From: Alphaproteobacteria bacterium
GTDB lineage: Bacteria > Pseudomonadota > Alphaproteobacteria > Rhizobiales > Beijerinckiaceae
Length of the DNA stretch: 39,116 bases
Direction of reading: 5' to 3'
Assembly: GCA_016869595.1 (NCBI GenBank)
Contig: VGDT01000028.1
Coordinates: forward strand, 1 to 39,116
Positions 17,690-25,998 of the stretch are shown piece by piece. Position 1 is the stretch's first letter. Each line of letters begins with the position of its first letter. The translations under genes and the position numbers were made by a program. Below the pieces are notes generated by a model. It saw only the letters and a list, made by a program, of their open reading frames with translations, had not been told where the DNA came from and made no database searches.

Positions 17690-18880
17690 ATGGCGCTCAA
17701 ATCCGCTCATATCATTTTCGTGCATGATTTCTTCGGCTGGGGACCTAGAGAGTTCGGACTTCCCTATTGGGGCGACGCTCTCGACCAGATCGGCGAACCA
17801 TTCTTGGTTCATGAAGCCAAAGTAGGTCCGGTCAGTTCCTTTCACGATCGCGCCTGCGAGCTTTTCGCGCAGATCGGCGGCGGAAAGGTCGATTATGGCG
17901 AGCGGCACAGCAGCGAAGCGCGCCATGCCCGATATTCACGGGAATATGCCAGCCCTTTTGCGCCCGACTGGTCGGAAGAGAAGCCGGTGATCCTCGTCGG
18001 CCACGGCGCCGGGGCCCAGACCGCGATGCAGTTGCAAGCTCTGCTCGCCCAGGATTTCTGGGAGCGCGGAACGAGCGCGGACTGGATCGAGGGCGTCGTT
18101 TGCGTCGCCGGCGCCATCAACGGGTCGCTGCTTCCCTATGGCATTGGATGCGACCGCGAAGATGGACGGCTCAAGCGCAGGCCGAGTCGGCTTATCGCTG
18201 AGTCATTCAATTTCCTCGGAATGGCCGCGGGCGTACCGAGCGCCATGCGCAGGCCATTTGATCTTCATCTCGATCAATGGACGGACGGCGAAGAAGACGA
18301 GAGAGAGGCGATGGCGCGTCTTGACGCTGGCGCCTTCGTCGCCGGCGAGGACAATCTCGCCTTCGACATGACGCTTCAGGGCTGCCGAAACGCCAACGCC
18401 CGGTTCAGATCGCATCCGGCGACGTACTATCTGTCGCTCGTCACGAACGCCACTCATGCGCGCCCTTCGGGCTTTTTCGGCAAGACCTGGCGACCCGACC
18501 CGACGATCCACCCCATTCTTTGGCAGCCGGCGCTCTATCAGGCGCAAGAAGCCAATTTCGCCAAGGCGCCGATCGTCGGTTGGGGCGGCGGCTGCCTTGC
18601 GCTGCCGAAATGGCGGCCCAATGACGGCGCCGTCAGCGTTGTTTCTCAGCGCTATCCGTTTACGGCGCGGGAAGAGCCTGTGGGAGGCGAAGGCGTCTTC
18701 AAACGCCAAAGACTCAAGCCGGGACGCTGGTATTACGAATATCTCGACAGAGCGATCGGTCAGCGCTTCGATCACTTTGACGCGGTCATCGGCGCACAAC
18801 TCAAACCCTGGGTCCCGGGCCTACGCGACGCGCATAAGGAGATTTATCTGCGGCTCGGCGAGACTCTGCGCAGCCTCTAA
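17690..18880 (+). CDS. Family I.5 lipase-like protein lacking the nucleophile serine
   Basis: The 396-residue protein aligns along its length with Geobacillus/Staphylococcus-type lipases. Shared blocks are the VHDFFGWG oxyanion region (11-18), FHDRACELFAQIGGGKVDYG (51-70), HLDQWTDG (193-200), YYLSLVTN (246-253), NDGAVSVVS (311-319) and the RFDHFD end. The zinc ligands of that family map to Asp53, His73, His79 and Asp195, all kept. Catalytic Asp312 and His362 are kept. The nucleophile elbow, AHSQGGQ in Geobacillus, reads G104-H-G106-A-G-A-Q here: Ser is Gly106 (codon 18005-18007). It is therefore probably not a serine lipase. There is no signal peptide. It is the third gene of the tyrosinase cassette. 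Confidence 0.85.
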   Translation: MALKSAHIIFVHDFFGWGPREFGLPYWGDALDQIGEPFLVHEAKVGPVSSFHDRACELFAQIGGGKVDYGERHSSEARHARYSREYASPFAPDWSEEKPVILVGHGAGAQTAMQLQALLAQDFWERGTSADWIEGVVCVAGAINGSLLPYGIGCDREDGRLKRRPSRLIAESFNFLGMAAGVPSAMRRPFDLHLDQWTDGEEDEREAMARLDAGAFVAGEDNLAFDMTLQGCRNANARFRSHPATYYLSLVTNATHARPSGFFGKTWRPDPTIHPILWQPALYQAQEANFAKAPIVGWGGGCLALPKWRPNDGAVSVVSQRYPFTAREEPVGGEGVFKRQRLKPGRWYYEYLDRAIGQRFDHFDAVIGAQLKPWVPGLRDAHKEIYLRLGETLRSL

Positions 18881-18898
18881 CGCCCACTTGCGACCCGC

Positions 18899-19591
18899 TC
18901 AGTGCAGTCCAGTGATGCCATGCGTGCGGAGCGCGTCGATCACGCCGCTGAAGACCAGGGACACGCCCATCGCCGAAACGAAGAAGCCGACGATTCGGGT
19001 CGCCGCATCTATTCCGAGCGGTCCGAGCGTCGTCGTCAGTCGCGTGGCGAAGATGAGACACGCATAGGTCGCGGCCACGGCGAGAACAATTGCAGCGAGG
19101 ATCGAGCCGAACGCCAACGCCTCATGGGATGAGCGCTCGACGACCGCCATCATCCCGAGCACGGTCGCGATCGCGCCGGGTCCGATCATCAAAGGCATCG
19201 CGAGCGGCATGAAAGCGATATTGCCGTTGGATCCGGCGCAGCCGAGAGACCCGTCTCCGTTCGATGACGGCAGAAAGAGTTCGAAGCCAATCCGCATCAA
19301 CACGATGCCGCCGGCGATACGCACCATGTTCAGCGAGACGCCGAATATTTTTAGGATCACCGCGCCGAAGAACAAAAAGAAGAGTATGAGCAGCAACGCG
19401 TAAAGACAGGCCCTGAACGCTACCCGACGTCGCTCCTGGTCGCTTTTATCGCGCTGAAGCAACAGAAAGATCGGCAGCACCTCGAAGGGATTGATGATCG
19501 CCAGCAGCGTGGTGAAGGTCGAGAAAAAGAGCGTCAGCTCGGTTCTGAAGACGCCGGCGCCGATGTCCGCAATGAGACCGTTGATCGTCAT
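18899..19591 (-). CDS. MarC family integral membrane protein
   Basis: The 230-residue protein has about six membrane segments and family motifs: a FSTFTTLLAIINPFEVLPIFL N-terminal helix pair, RIAGGIVLMRIGFELF and the central PLAMPLMIGPGAIATVLG re-entrant-like segment. MarC/YhcE proteins belong to a transporter superfamily with unresolved substrates; the name came from the mar locus but a drug-resistance role was not upheld. It converges with the lipase-like gene, 18 bases between stops, and is divergent from the aldose epimerase-like gene. Confidence 0.9.
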   Translation of the reverse strand: MTINGLIADIGAGVFRTELTLFFSTFTTLLAIINPFEVLPIFLLLQRDKSDQERRRVAFRACLYALLLILFFLFFGAVILKIFGVSLNMVRIAGGIVLMRIGFELFLPSSNGDGSLGCAGSNGNIAFMPLAMPLMIGPGAIATVLGMMAVVERSSHEALAFGSILAAIVLAVAATYACLIFATRLTTTLGPLGIDAATRIVGFFVSAMGVSLVFSGVIDALRTHGITGLH

Positions 19592-19754
19592 TAGACCTCT
19601 TCGCGTTCCAATTTCTGGCTTCTGGCGTGGCGGCGCGCTCCTGACGCAGCGCGACCCTATTGCGGCGACTGCCGCCTCTCAACTTTCTTTCGCGCGCATA
19701 TCGCTGATTTTCTGGACATTCGCACGGAATGAACGGCGGCCCTAAAATCAGCCC

Positions 19755-20639
19755 ATGACCGACGCGATTCAGCTCACCCATCTCTGCGGCGATTGCGCCA
19801 AGATTTTGACCTTGGGCGCTGAGCTGGCGGCATGGCGGGCCAGCGGGGTCGACATGATCTGGGCGAAAGACCCGAAAGTTTGGGACCAGACCGCGCCCGT
19901 GCTGTTTCCCGTCGTCGGCTGGACGCGAGACGGCCGCGTGCGCATCGACGGCCGAACCTATCCCCTCGCCCTTCACGGCTTCGCTAGGAGAAAGCGGTTC
20001 GACGTCGCCGAGCGGCGTGACGATTATCTGCGGCTCGCCCTCGTCGACGACGACGAGACCCGTGCGCTCTATCCCTTCGCCTTCCGGTTTGAAGTGGAAT
20101 TTCGGCTCCACGCCGGCGCGCTCGAAAACAGTCTCATTGTCGCGAATATCGACTCCCGGCCGCTTCCCTACGCCTGCGGGCTGCATCCGGCATTTCGCTG
20201 GCCGCTCGCCGGCTCCAGCTCGCCGCACGCGATTATTTTCGAAAAGGAGGAGCGCCCTGAAGTCCCGATCATCGGACCGGGCGGACTTTTTTCGAAGCCA
20301 ATTCGGAAAACGCCGCTTGCCGGCCGGCGGCTGCCGCTTGAACCGGAGATGTTCACGCGCGACGCGCTCTGCTTCTTAAATATCGCAAGCCATAGCCTCG
20401 TCTTCGACAATGGCGAAGGCGCGCGTCTTGCGGTGACGCTCGAAGATTTCCCCCATATCGGCTTTTGGACGCTGCCGCCCGCGCATTATCTGTGCATAGA
20501 GCCGTGGACCGGTCACGGCGATCCAGAAGACTTCTACGGCGATCTTTACCAAAAGCCCTCGATGCGGATCCTTGCGCCCGGCGAGCGAGCACGGCATGGC
20601 GCGATTTTCGCCTTTGAGAGAGAGGCGTCGGTCGGCTAG
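19755..20639 (+). CDS. Aldose 1-epimerase family protein
   Basis: The 294-residue protein has the galactose mutarotase-like fold of the LacX/YeaD group. Motifs are the PVLFPVVGWTRDGRVRIDG block, HGFARRKRF with a conserved His, CGLHPAFRWPL with the second His, and a C-terminal YLCIEPWTGHGDPEDF carrying the expected acidic base. It probably interconverts anomers of a hexose or hexose phosphate; the exact sugar cannot be read from sequence. It lies 30 bases before cysK on the same strand, with no obvious functional tie. Confidence 0.88.
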   Translation: MTDAIQLTHLCGDCAKILTLGAELAAWRASGVDMIWAKDPKVWDQTAPVLFPVVGWTRDGRVRIDGRTYPLALHGFARRKRFDVAERRDDYLRLALVDDDETRALYPFAFRFEVEFRLHAGALENSLIVANIDSRPLPYACGLHPAFRWPLAGSSSPHAIIFEKEERPEVPIIGPGGLFSKPIRKTPLAGRRLPLEPEMFTRDALCFLNIASHSLVFDNGEGARLAVTLEDFPHIGFWTLPPAHYLCIEPWTGHGDPEDFYGDLYQKPSMRILAPGERARHGAIFAFEREASVG

Positions 20640-20669
20640 GAACGATCCGCCATTTGTCGGGAATCATGA

Positions 20670-21701
20670 ATGACCGTCGCCTCCAGCGTCATCGAAGCCA
20701 TCGGACGCACGCCCCTCATCGAATTGCGCGCAGCCTCGAAGGCGACCGGCTGCCGCATCCTCGGCAAGGCCGAATTCATGAACCCCGGCGGCTCCGTTAA
20801 GGACCGCGCCGCGCTCTCCATCGTCGAGGACGCGTGCGCCAAGGGATTGTTGAAGCCCGGCGGCGTGATCGTCGAAGGCACTGCCGGCAACACCGGCATC
20901 GGCCTCGCGCTCGTCGCAAACGCGCTTGGCTTTCGCACCGTGATCGTCATCCCCGACACGCAGAGCCAGGAAAAGAAGGACATGCTGCGGCTGCAAGGCG
21001 CGCAGCTCGTCGAAGTGCCGGCGGTCCCCTACGCGAACCCCAACAATTATGTGAAGCTTTCCGGGCGGCTTGCCGAGCGCCTCGCCAAGGAGGAGCCGAA
21101 CGGCGCCGTCTGGGCGAATCAATTCGACAATGTCGCGAACCGCATCGCCCATCTCACCACGACTGGCCCCGAGATTTATGAGGAGCTCGACGGCGCGGTG
21201 GACGCCTTCATTTGCGCCTGCGGCACGGGCGGCACGCTCGCCGGCGTCGGCATGGCGCTCAAGGAGAGAAACCCGGAAGTGAAGATCGGGCTCGCCGATC
21301 CCTTCGGCGCGGCGCTCTACTCTTATTACACGACCGGCGAGTTGAAGGCCGAAGGCTCATCGATCACCGAGGGAATCGGCCAGGGCCGCATCACCGCCAA
21401 CCTTGAGGACGCGCCGGTCGACGTCGCCTACCGCATACCGGACGACGAAGCCGTCCGCATCGTCTTTGATCTCGCCGAACAGGAAGGACTGTTGCTCGGC
21501 GGCTCCTCAGGGATCAACGTAGCGGGGGCTATCCGCCTCGCGCGGGATATGGGTCCGGGCAATACGATTGTGACCGTACTGTGCGACGGCGGCGCGAGAT
21601 ACGCTTCCAAGCTCTTCAACGCCGATTTCCTGCGCAGCCAAAACCTGCCGACGCCGCCCTGGCTTGAGCGCGCAGTCGGGATCGATCCGGGCTTCGTTTA
21701 G
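20670..21701 (+). CDS. cysK: Cysteine synthase A (O-acetylserine sulfhydrylase)
   Basis: The enzyme makes L-cysteine from O-acetylserine and sulfide using pyridoxal phosphate. The 343-residue protein has the PLP lysine in MNPGGSVKDRAA (about residue 45), the EGTAGNTGIGLALVA substrate loop, the CGTGGTLAGVG phosphate-binding loop and GGSSGINVAGA near the C-terminus. It belongs to the longer CysK form with an IDPGFV tail seen in alphaproteobacteria. Its stop overlaps the stop of the convergent membrane-protein gene by four bases. Confidence 0.92.
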   Translation: MTVASSVIEAIGRTPLIELRAASKATGCRILGKAEFMNPGGSVKDRAALSIVEDACAKGLLKPGGVIVEGTAGNTGIGLALVANALGFRTVIVIPDTQSQEKKDMLRLQGAQLVEVPAVPYANPNNYVKLSGRLAERLAKEEPNGAVWANQFDNVANRIAHLTTTGPEIYEELDGAVDAFICACGTGGTLAGVGMALKERNPEVKIGLADPFGAALYSYYTTGELKAEGSSITEGIGQGRITANLEDAPVDVAYRIPDDEAVRIVFDLAEQEGLLLGGSSGINVAGAIRLARDMGPGNTIVTVLCDGGARYASKLFNADFLRSQNLPTPPWLERAVGIDPGFV

Positions 21702-22264
21702 CCTTCCACCGTTTCCGCAGGCGCCGTCGCGGCGCGTTCAGCTTCGCGCTGCGCAACGAAATTCTCGCGCCGCACGAAGAGCGCCGTTTGTAGCTCCTTT
21801 TCCCCGATCAGCTTGGCGAATTCGCGATAAAAGAAAAACGGGATCAGCGCGGCGAAAGTGACGAGCCCGACAGAAAGCAGCGTGCGCAGATTATATAGAT
21901 TAACGCCTTCATGGTCGGCGTGGGCCGGCCAAAAATGCTCGAGCAGCGCCTGCTCGATCATGTCCATGTCGATCAGCAGCACGCCGAAGAGAAACGATTT
22001 GGCCAGGATCGGCACGATCAGCGGCATTTTGTCGAAGACGCGCCAGACTCCAAATTTGTTGGCGACAAAAAGCACCTTGGCGAAAGCAAGCGCCTTCGCC
22101 ACAGCGAAGCCCTGATGCTGCACGATATGCGCCTGCGACAGGACGATCGACTTGTGAATGCCGAACACGGCGAGCAGGAACCAAACATAGAGGAATACCG
22201 GAAGAAAGGCCTTAACCTCCTCCTCGGCTTTTTCTTTAAGGCCCTTTGTCGCTTCGACGCTCAT
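21698..22264 (-). CDS. Conserved membrane protein of unknown function
   Basis: The 188-residue protein has about four membrane segments: residues 20-40 (FLPVFLYVWFLLAVFGIHK), 58-70, 80-100 and 128-148. A short N-terminal amphipathic stretch and an acidic Ala-rich C-terminus are cytoplasmic by charge. I do not recognise a named family. It lies 30 bases after mobA on the same strand and could be co-transcribed with it. Its stop overlaps the cysK stop tail to tail. Confidence 0.7.
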   Translation of the reverse strand: MSVEATKGLKEKAEEEVKAFLPVFLYVWFLLAVFGIHKSIVLSQAHIVQHQGFAVAKALAFAKVLFVANKFGVWRVFDKMPLIVPILAKSFLFGVLLIDMDMIEQALLEHFWPAHADHEGVNLYNLRTLLSVGLVTFAALIPFFFYREFAKLIGEKELQTALFVRRENFVAQREAERAATAPAETVEG

Positions 22265-22294
22265 CTCGCACCTATGCGGCCCGCGTCGGCAACT

Positions 22295-22930
22295 TTAACC
22301 GCGCGACTCCGCCTTGGCTATTGCAGCGGCGCGCGCCAGATCTTCCGGCCTGTTGACGTTGAAGAAGGGATCGTAAGGCTCGATCGGCCAGTCAACGACG
22401 ACATTCGAAAAACGGCTGATGAAGGCCGACACTTTGCGCTCGCCTTCCTCAATGAGCGCGCGCCGCAGGTCTTCGCGCAGCGCGACCGGCCACAGCGCCA
22501 CCGCATGATGGCTTCGCCCATCGGACGCGGCGACGGCGATATCGGCGCCCGCGCGGCTTCGCGCAGTTTCGAGCCGAGACAGGAGATCGGCCGGCAGGAA
22601 TGGCGTGTCGCCTGGCGCGCTCAGCACATGCGCCGCGCCTCGGTTCGCAGCAAAGTCCATACCGGCGAGAACGCCGGCGAGCGGTCCCGCAAAATCCTCG
22701 ATGCCGTCAGCGACAACCGGCAGCCCGAAACTGGAAAAGCGCGCAGGATCGCCATTGGCGTTGATCGCGAGAAACCCGCACTGCGGCTTCAAGCGATCGA
22801 TGACATGCTGAAGGATGGGACGGCCTTCGATCTCGACGAGCGGCTTGTCGCCCCCTCCCATCCGCCGCGCCAGTCCGCCGGCGAGGATAATGCCGATGCA
22901 GTCGTTGCGCGGTCCGGGTTCGCTTATCAC
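22295..22930 (-). CDS. mobA: Molybdenum cofactor guanylyltransferase
   Basis: MobA joins GMP to molybdopterin to form the bis-MGD cofactor. The 211-residue protein opens with the nucleotide-binding loop GIILAGGLARRMGGGDKPL and carries DGIEDFAGPLAGVLAGMD and SAPGDTPFLP motifs, all typical of MobA. The start is a GTG at 22930 with AGAGAAG upstream. With moaD and moaE further along, the window holds three molybdenum-cofactor genes at two loci. Confidence 0.92.
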   Translation of the reverse strand: MISEPGPRNDCIGIILAGGLARRMGGGDKPLVEIEGRPILQHVIDRLKPQCGFLAINANGDPARFSSFGLPVVADGIEDFAGPLAGVLAGMDFAANRGAAHVLSAPGDTPFLPADLLSRLETARSRAGADIAVAASDGRSHHAVALWPVALREDLRRALIEEGERKVSAFISRFSNVVVDWPIEPYDPFFNVNRPEDLARAAAIAKAESRG

Positions 22931-23248
22931 AACTTCTCTCGAAGGGTTGACTCAGTTAGCGACGCGTTTTTTAGAGCTTTGCCAAATCAATACGATCGCT
23001 GGTTAGAATTCGTAAACCTTACTGGTTCGACGCAAGACGCGCGGCGCAAGCAAATCGGGGCAAAATAAGGACACAACTATGGTATTGAGGGTTCAACGCA
23101 TGATGCGCAAAGTCTCCCGGAGGCGGCATCTCCCTAAAATTTAGTTTATTTTCCATTGCTTATGAAGGCTGTTCGTTTAGGCAATTCTTAAAGCGGCGGC
23201 TTTATAAGAATCGCTACTATGTGGCTGTTTGAGTAGCGAGTGAGTGAG
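22931..23248. other. Divergent intergenic region between mobA and sciP
   Basis: This 318-base, relatively AT-rich gap must drive mobA leftward and sciP rightward. GANTC sites occur at 22949-22953 (GACTC) and 23208-23212 (GAATC), the second within 45 bases of the sciP start. A short inverted repeat, TAAAGC (23189-23194) and GCTTTA (23199-23204), lies just before it and overlaps a TATAAG-like sequence. I find no clean TTAA-N7-TTAA CtrA box. No gene is visible. Confidence 0.45.
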
Positions 23249-23524
23249 ATGACCGAGACGCTCCGTCCCCGTGTCAAATATGTGATCGGGCCCGATGGCA
23301 GTCCGCTGACCATTGCGGATCTCCCTCCGGCCTCTACCAAGCGCTGGGTCATTCGGCGCAAGGCTGAAGTCGTCGCCGCCGTGCGTGGCGGCCTCCTCTC
23401 GCTCGATGAAGCCTGCAGCCGCTATACGCTGACGGTCGACGAATTTTTGAGCTGGCAGATGTCAATCGACCAACATGGTCTTGCCGGGCTACGCACCACA
23501 CGTCTCCAGCAGTACCGGATGTAA
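23249..23524 (+). CDS. sciP: SciP-type CtrA inhibitor (DUF1153)
   Basis: SciP binds the master cell-cycle regulator CtrA and blocks its activation of target promoters; it is confined to alphaproteobacteria. The product (91 residues from ATG 23249; a GTG at 23240 adds three) matches almost throughout: KYVIGPDGSPLTIADLPP, TKRWVIRRKAEVVAAVRGG, LLSLDEACSRYTLTVDEF and HGLAGLRTTRLQQYR. The helix-turn-helix spans roughly residues 35-75. A strong terminator follows 25 bases after the stop, so it is likely a single-gene transcript. Confidence 0.93.
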   Translation: MTETLRPRVKYVIGPDGSPLTIADLPPASTKRWVIRRKAEVVAAVRGGLLSLDEACSRYTLTVDEFLSWQMSIDQHGLAGLRTTRLQQYRM

Positions 23525-23549
23525 CAGGGCAACACGCTGAAGGATCTGG

Positions 23550-23580
23550 CGCCGGCCGGAAAGGGCCGGCGTTTTATTTT
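23550..23580 (+). terminator. Rho-independent terminator after sciP
   Basis: CGCCGGCC (23550-23557) pairs with GGCCGGCG (23564-23571) around a six-base loop, directly followed by TTTTATTTT. This is a textbook intrinsic terminator for rightward transcription from sciP. The T-run overlaps the stop codon of the convergent UPF0104 gene. Confidence 0.92.
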
Positions 23581-24556
23581 ACGGCTGCTCTCCAACCCCG
23601 CGCCAGCGCTCGACGAGTTTCTTGCGTTCGAAAAGAGCGACGACGACAAGCGCGATCAGCAGCGGGATGATGAGATAGAAGAGCCTCCAAACGAGCAGCG
23701 CAGCCAGAACTTTCAGCCGCGGCACATCCGGCATAATCTTGATGAACAGAAGCTCGAAGATTCCGAGCCCGCCCGGCGCGTGGGAGACCAGGGCCGCCGA
23801 GAAGGACAAGAGAAACGCGCCGAGCACGACGAGATAGCCGGGGTTTCCCTGCTCCGGCAGCGCGAAATAAATGATGCCGGCAGCGCCGATGAGCTCCAGA
23901 GGCGCCGCGAAGAGCTGGCGCAGCATGATGCCGGGGCGCGGATAAAGTATCTCGAAACGACCGAATAGGTGGATCGCGCGAAAATGCATGAGCGAGCCGA
24001 TAATATAGAGAACGACGAAGCTCAGGCACGCCAGACCGACGCCAAGCGCAGTGTGCGGGTTGGTGAGGACATCCGGCAGGAAGCCTGACAGGCGCTGCAT
24101 CAGCGCGGGATCATACGTCAGCAAGAGACCGGCGAGCAGCACGTTGCCGAAGCCAAACGTATAGGAGCAGAGGACAACGAGCGTCGCTACTTGCGCCGCT
24201 GTCAGGCCCTTCGTGGAATAGGCGCGGTAACGCACCATGGCGCCGGAAAAGACGCTTGCTCCGATGTTGTGCGACAGGGCGTAGGTCGTAAATGAGCAAA
24301 CCGAAATAAACAGCCAGTTGATGTGTTTGACGCCCAGATGCAGCAGCGCGATGCGGTCGTACCAGGCGAGCGCCGCATAGGCGACAAGCGTCGACACGCC
24401 TGCGAGCAAATAGTGGCTCGTCGGGATGGCCCTCAGATTGGCCCAAACCTCGGCGCCGACCGATTCTCCTCTAAATTCGCGATAGAGAAGAAAGAAAGAG
24501 GCGACAACCGCGATGAGGCCCACCGTCGGCCAAAAATATTCCAGCAGTTTTCTCAT
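23579..24556 (-). CDS. UPF0104 / LPG-synthase-like membrane protein
   Basis: The protein (325 residues from ATG 24556; a GTG at 24580 adds eight) has about eight membrane segments and matches the UPF0104/YbhN family, related to the flippase domain of lysylphosphatidylglycerol synthases. Motifs include YALSHNIGASVFSGAMVRYR (about 85-105), and SHAPGGLGIFELLF in the C-terminal half. There is no GNAT-like aminoacyl-transferase domain, so it cannot by itself make lysyl-PG. Members are thought to handle lipid-linked substrates. It converges with sciP and is divergent from the Yip1-like gene. Confidence 0.82.
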   Translation of the reverse strand: MRKLLEYFWPTVGLIAVVASFFLLYREFRGESVGAEVWANLRAIPTSHYLLAGVSTLVAYAALAWYDRIALLHLGVKHINWLFISVCSFTTYALSHNIGASVFSGAMVRYRAYSTKGLTAAQVATLVVLCSYTFGFGNVLLAGLLLTYDPALMQRLSGFLPDVLTNPHTALGVGLACLSFVVLYIIGSLMHFRAIHLFGRFEILYPRPGIMLRQLFAAPLELIGAAGIIYFALPEQGNPGYLVVLGAFLLSFSAALVSHAPGGLGIFELLFIKIMPDVPRLKVLAALLVWRLFYLIIPLLIALVVVALFERKKLVERWRGVGEQP

Positions 24557-24702
24557 GCGGCCTGTCGCGTTAGATTTCACCGTCGATCATCGAACCGGCC
24601 GCAGCTGGCTCATTCTCCCTCGCATGGAGGACCCGCCGCCCGCAAGCCCGGCTCATGGCCGCCCCAATAATTTGCGCATGCGGCAAATCGATGGAGGCTG
24701 GA

Positions 24703-25281
24703 ATGCAGTTGCTCTCACGGGTTAAGGGCTTGATCCTGACGCCGCAGTCCGAATGGGCGAAGATTTCGGAAGAGGACACGTCCGTCCTCGAACTCTACCG
24801 CGGTTACGTCGCGATATTGGCGCTGCTTCCGCCTTTTGCGAGCTTTTTTGGCTCCTGGCTCTTTGGCGTTTCGTATGGCGGCTCGGGCGTCATGCATCCG
24901 ACGTTCTCCGGCGGGCTCTATCGCGCTTTCGTTCAATATCTGCTCAGCCTGCCAGCGTTCTTTATCGTCGCCTTCGTCATTTCGGCCATCGCGCCGCATT
25001 TCGAAGGAAAGACCGACGACCGGCGCGCTCTGCTGCTCACCGCCTATTCCTACACGCCGGTCTGGCTCGCTTCGGTCTTTGGTTTAATTCCCGGTCTTCG
25101 CTGGCTCGACGTGCTAGGCTTCTATGGAATCTATGTTTTTTCCGTCGGCCTGCCGACCATGATGCGCGTGCCGAAGGAAAATCTCGACGTCTTCACCCTC
25201 GCAACTCTATTTCTGGTCGTCGGAACCGTGGCGCTCCACGGCTGGGTCGTGCATCTGATCGCGCCGCAGCAGTTGTTCTAA
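24703..25281 (+). CDS. Yip1 family membrane protein
   Basis: The 192-residue protein has a short soluble start (MQLLSRVKGLILTPQSEWAK, typical of bacterial Yip1-domain proteins) followed by five membrane segments between residues 30 and 190. I chose ATG 24703 because GGAGG lies five bases upstream; a frame open to 24655 adds 16 unlikely residues. Bacterial Yip1-like proteins have no established role. Its stop overlaps the moaE stop by four bases, tail to tail. Confidence 0.8.
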   Translation: MQLLSRVKGLILTPQSEWAKISEEDTSVLELYRGYVAILALLPPFASFFGSWLFGVSYGGSGVMHPTFSGGLYRAFVQYLLSLPAFFIVAFVISAIAPHFEGKTDDRRALLLTAYSYTPVWLASVFGLIPGLRWLDVLGFYGIYVFSVGLPTMMRVPKENLDVFTLATLFLVVGTVALHGWVVHLIAPQQLF

Positions 25282-25745
25282 CGCCAGCGCTCGGCGGCGG
25301 AATCGTCTTCGGATTTCGCTGAAATCCAGTCGCCCGGCGCGCCTCCAGCGCGCCGCTCCTTTTTCCAGAAGGGCGCGCGGGTCTTGAGATAGTCCATCAA
25401 GAATTCCGCGGCGGCGAAAGCGTCGGCGCGATGGCGCGCCGCTGTGAGCACGAGCACGATCTGCTCCCCAGGCCGAATTTGGCCGAAGCGATGAATGACG
25501 GTCAGTCCCTGCAGAGGCCAACGTTCGAGGGCCTCGACGGCCACGCGAGAGATCTCGGCCTCAGCCATTCCCGGATAATGTTCGAGCTCCAGCGCCTCGA
25601 GCGCGCCGTCTTCATCGCGGCAGAGGCCTACGAAGCTAACGAGCGCGCCGATGTCTCGCCGACCTTGCGTCAGCAGCGCCTGTTCGTGGGCGACGTCGAA
25701 GTCGTCAGCCTGCACGCGCACCGACGGCGCCGGCTGAGGCGTCAT
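25278..25745 (-). CDS. moaE: Molybdopterin synthase catalytic subunit
   Basis: MoaE transfers sulfur from thiocarboxylated MoaD onto precursor Z to form molybdopterin. The 155-residue protein has ALVSFVGLCRDE, LELEHYPGMAEAEI, VIHRFGQIRPGEQIVLVLTA and the C-terminal LKTRAPFWKKE block with the catalytic lysines. It starts one base after the moaD stop, so the two subunits are made together. Confidence 0.93.
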   Translation of the reverse strand: MTPQPAPSVRVQADDFDVAHEQALLTQGRRDIGALVSFVGLCRDEDGALEALELEHYPGMAEAEISRVAVEALERWPLQGLTVIHRFGQIRPGEQIVLVLTAARHRADAFAAAEFLMDYLKTRAPFWKKERRAGGAPGDWISAKSEDDSAAERWR

Positions 25746-25746
25746 G

Positions 25747-25998
25747 TCAGCCGCCCGTCATGGGTGGGAAAAAGGCGACTTCGCGCGCGGCCCCGATCGG
25801 CGCGTCCGGCGCCGCATGCCTCTTATCGACCGCTGCGCGGATCGTCGCCGGATTGGCGAAAGCCGCCGCATAGCCATCGCCGCGCCGAGACAACCATTCG
25901 ATCAGTTGACGCACGGTAACGACTTCGCCAGGCGGCGCGATTTCTTCTTCCGAAAGGCCGATGCGCTCGCGCACCCGGGCGAAGTAGAGCGCTTTCAT
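25747..25998 (-). CDS. moaD: Molybdopterin synthase sulfur carrier subunit
   Basis: MoaD is the ubiquitin-like small subunit that carries sulfur as a C-terminal thiocarboxylate. The 83-residue protein starts MKALYFARVRERIG, typical of MoaD, has the TVRQLIEWL helix and ends FFPPMTGG with the required Gly-Gly. ATG 25998 overlaps the pgsA stop (ATGA). The frame stays open upstream to 26184, but that part is a shadow of pgsA. Confidence 0.93.
   Translation of the reverse strand: MKALYFARVRERIGLSEEEIAPPGEVVTVRQLIEWLSRRGDGYAAAFANPATIRAAVDKRHAAPDAPIGAAREVAFFPPMTGG

Noticed and set aside
21911-23068. Plus-strand open frame of 385 codons
   Set aside because: It is antisense to the membrane protein and mobA genes and runs into their intergenic region; both sense genes are well supported.
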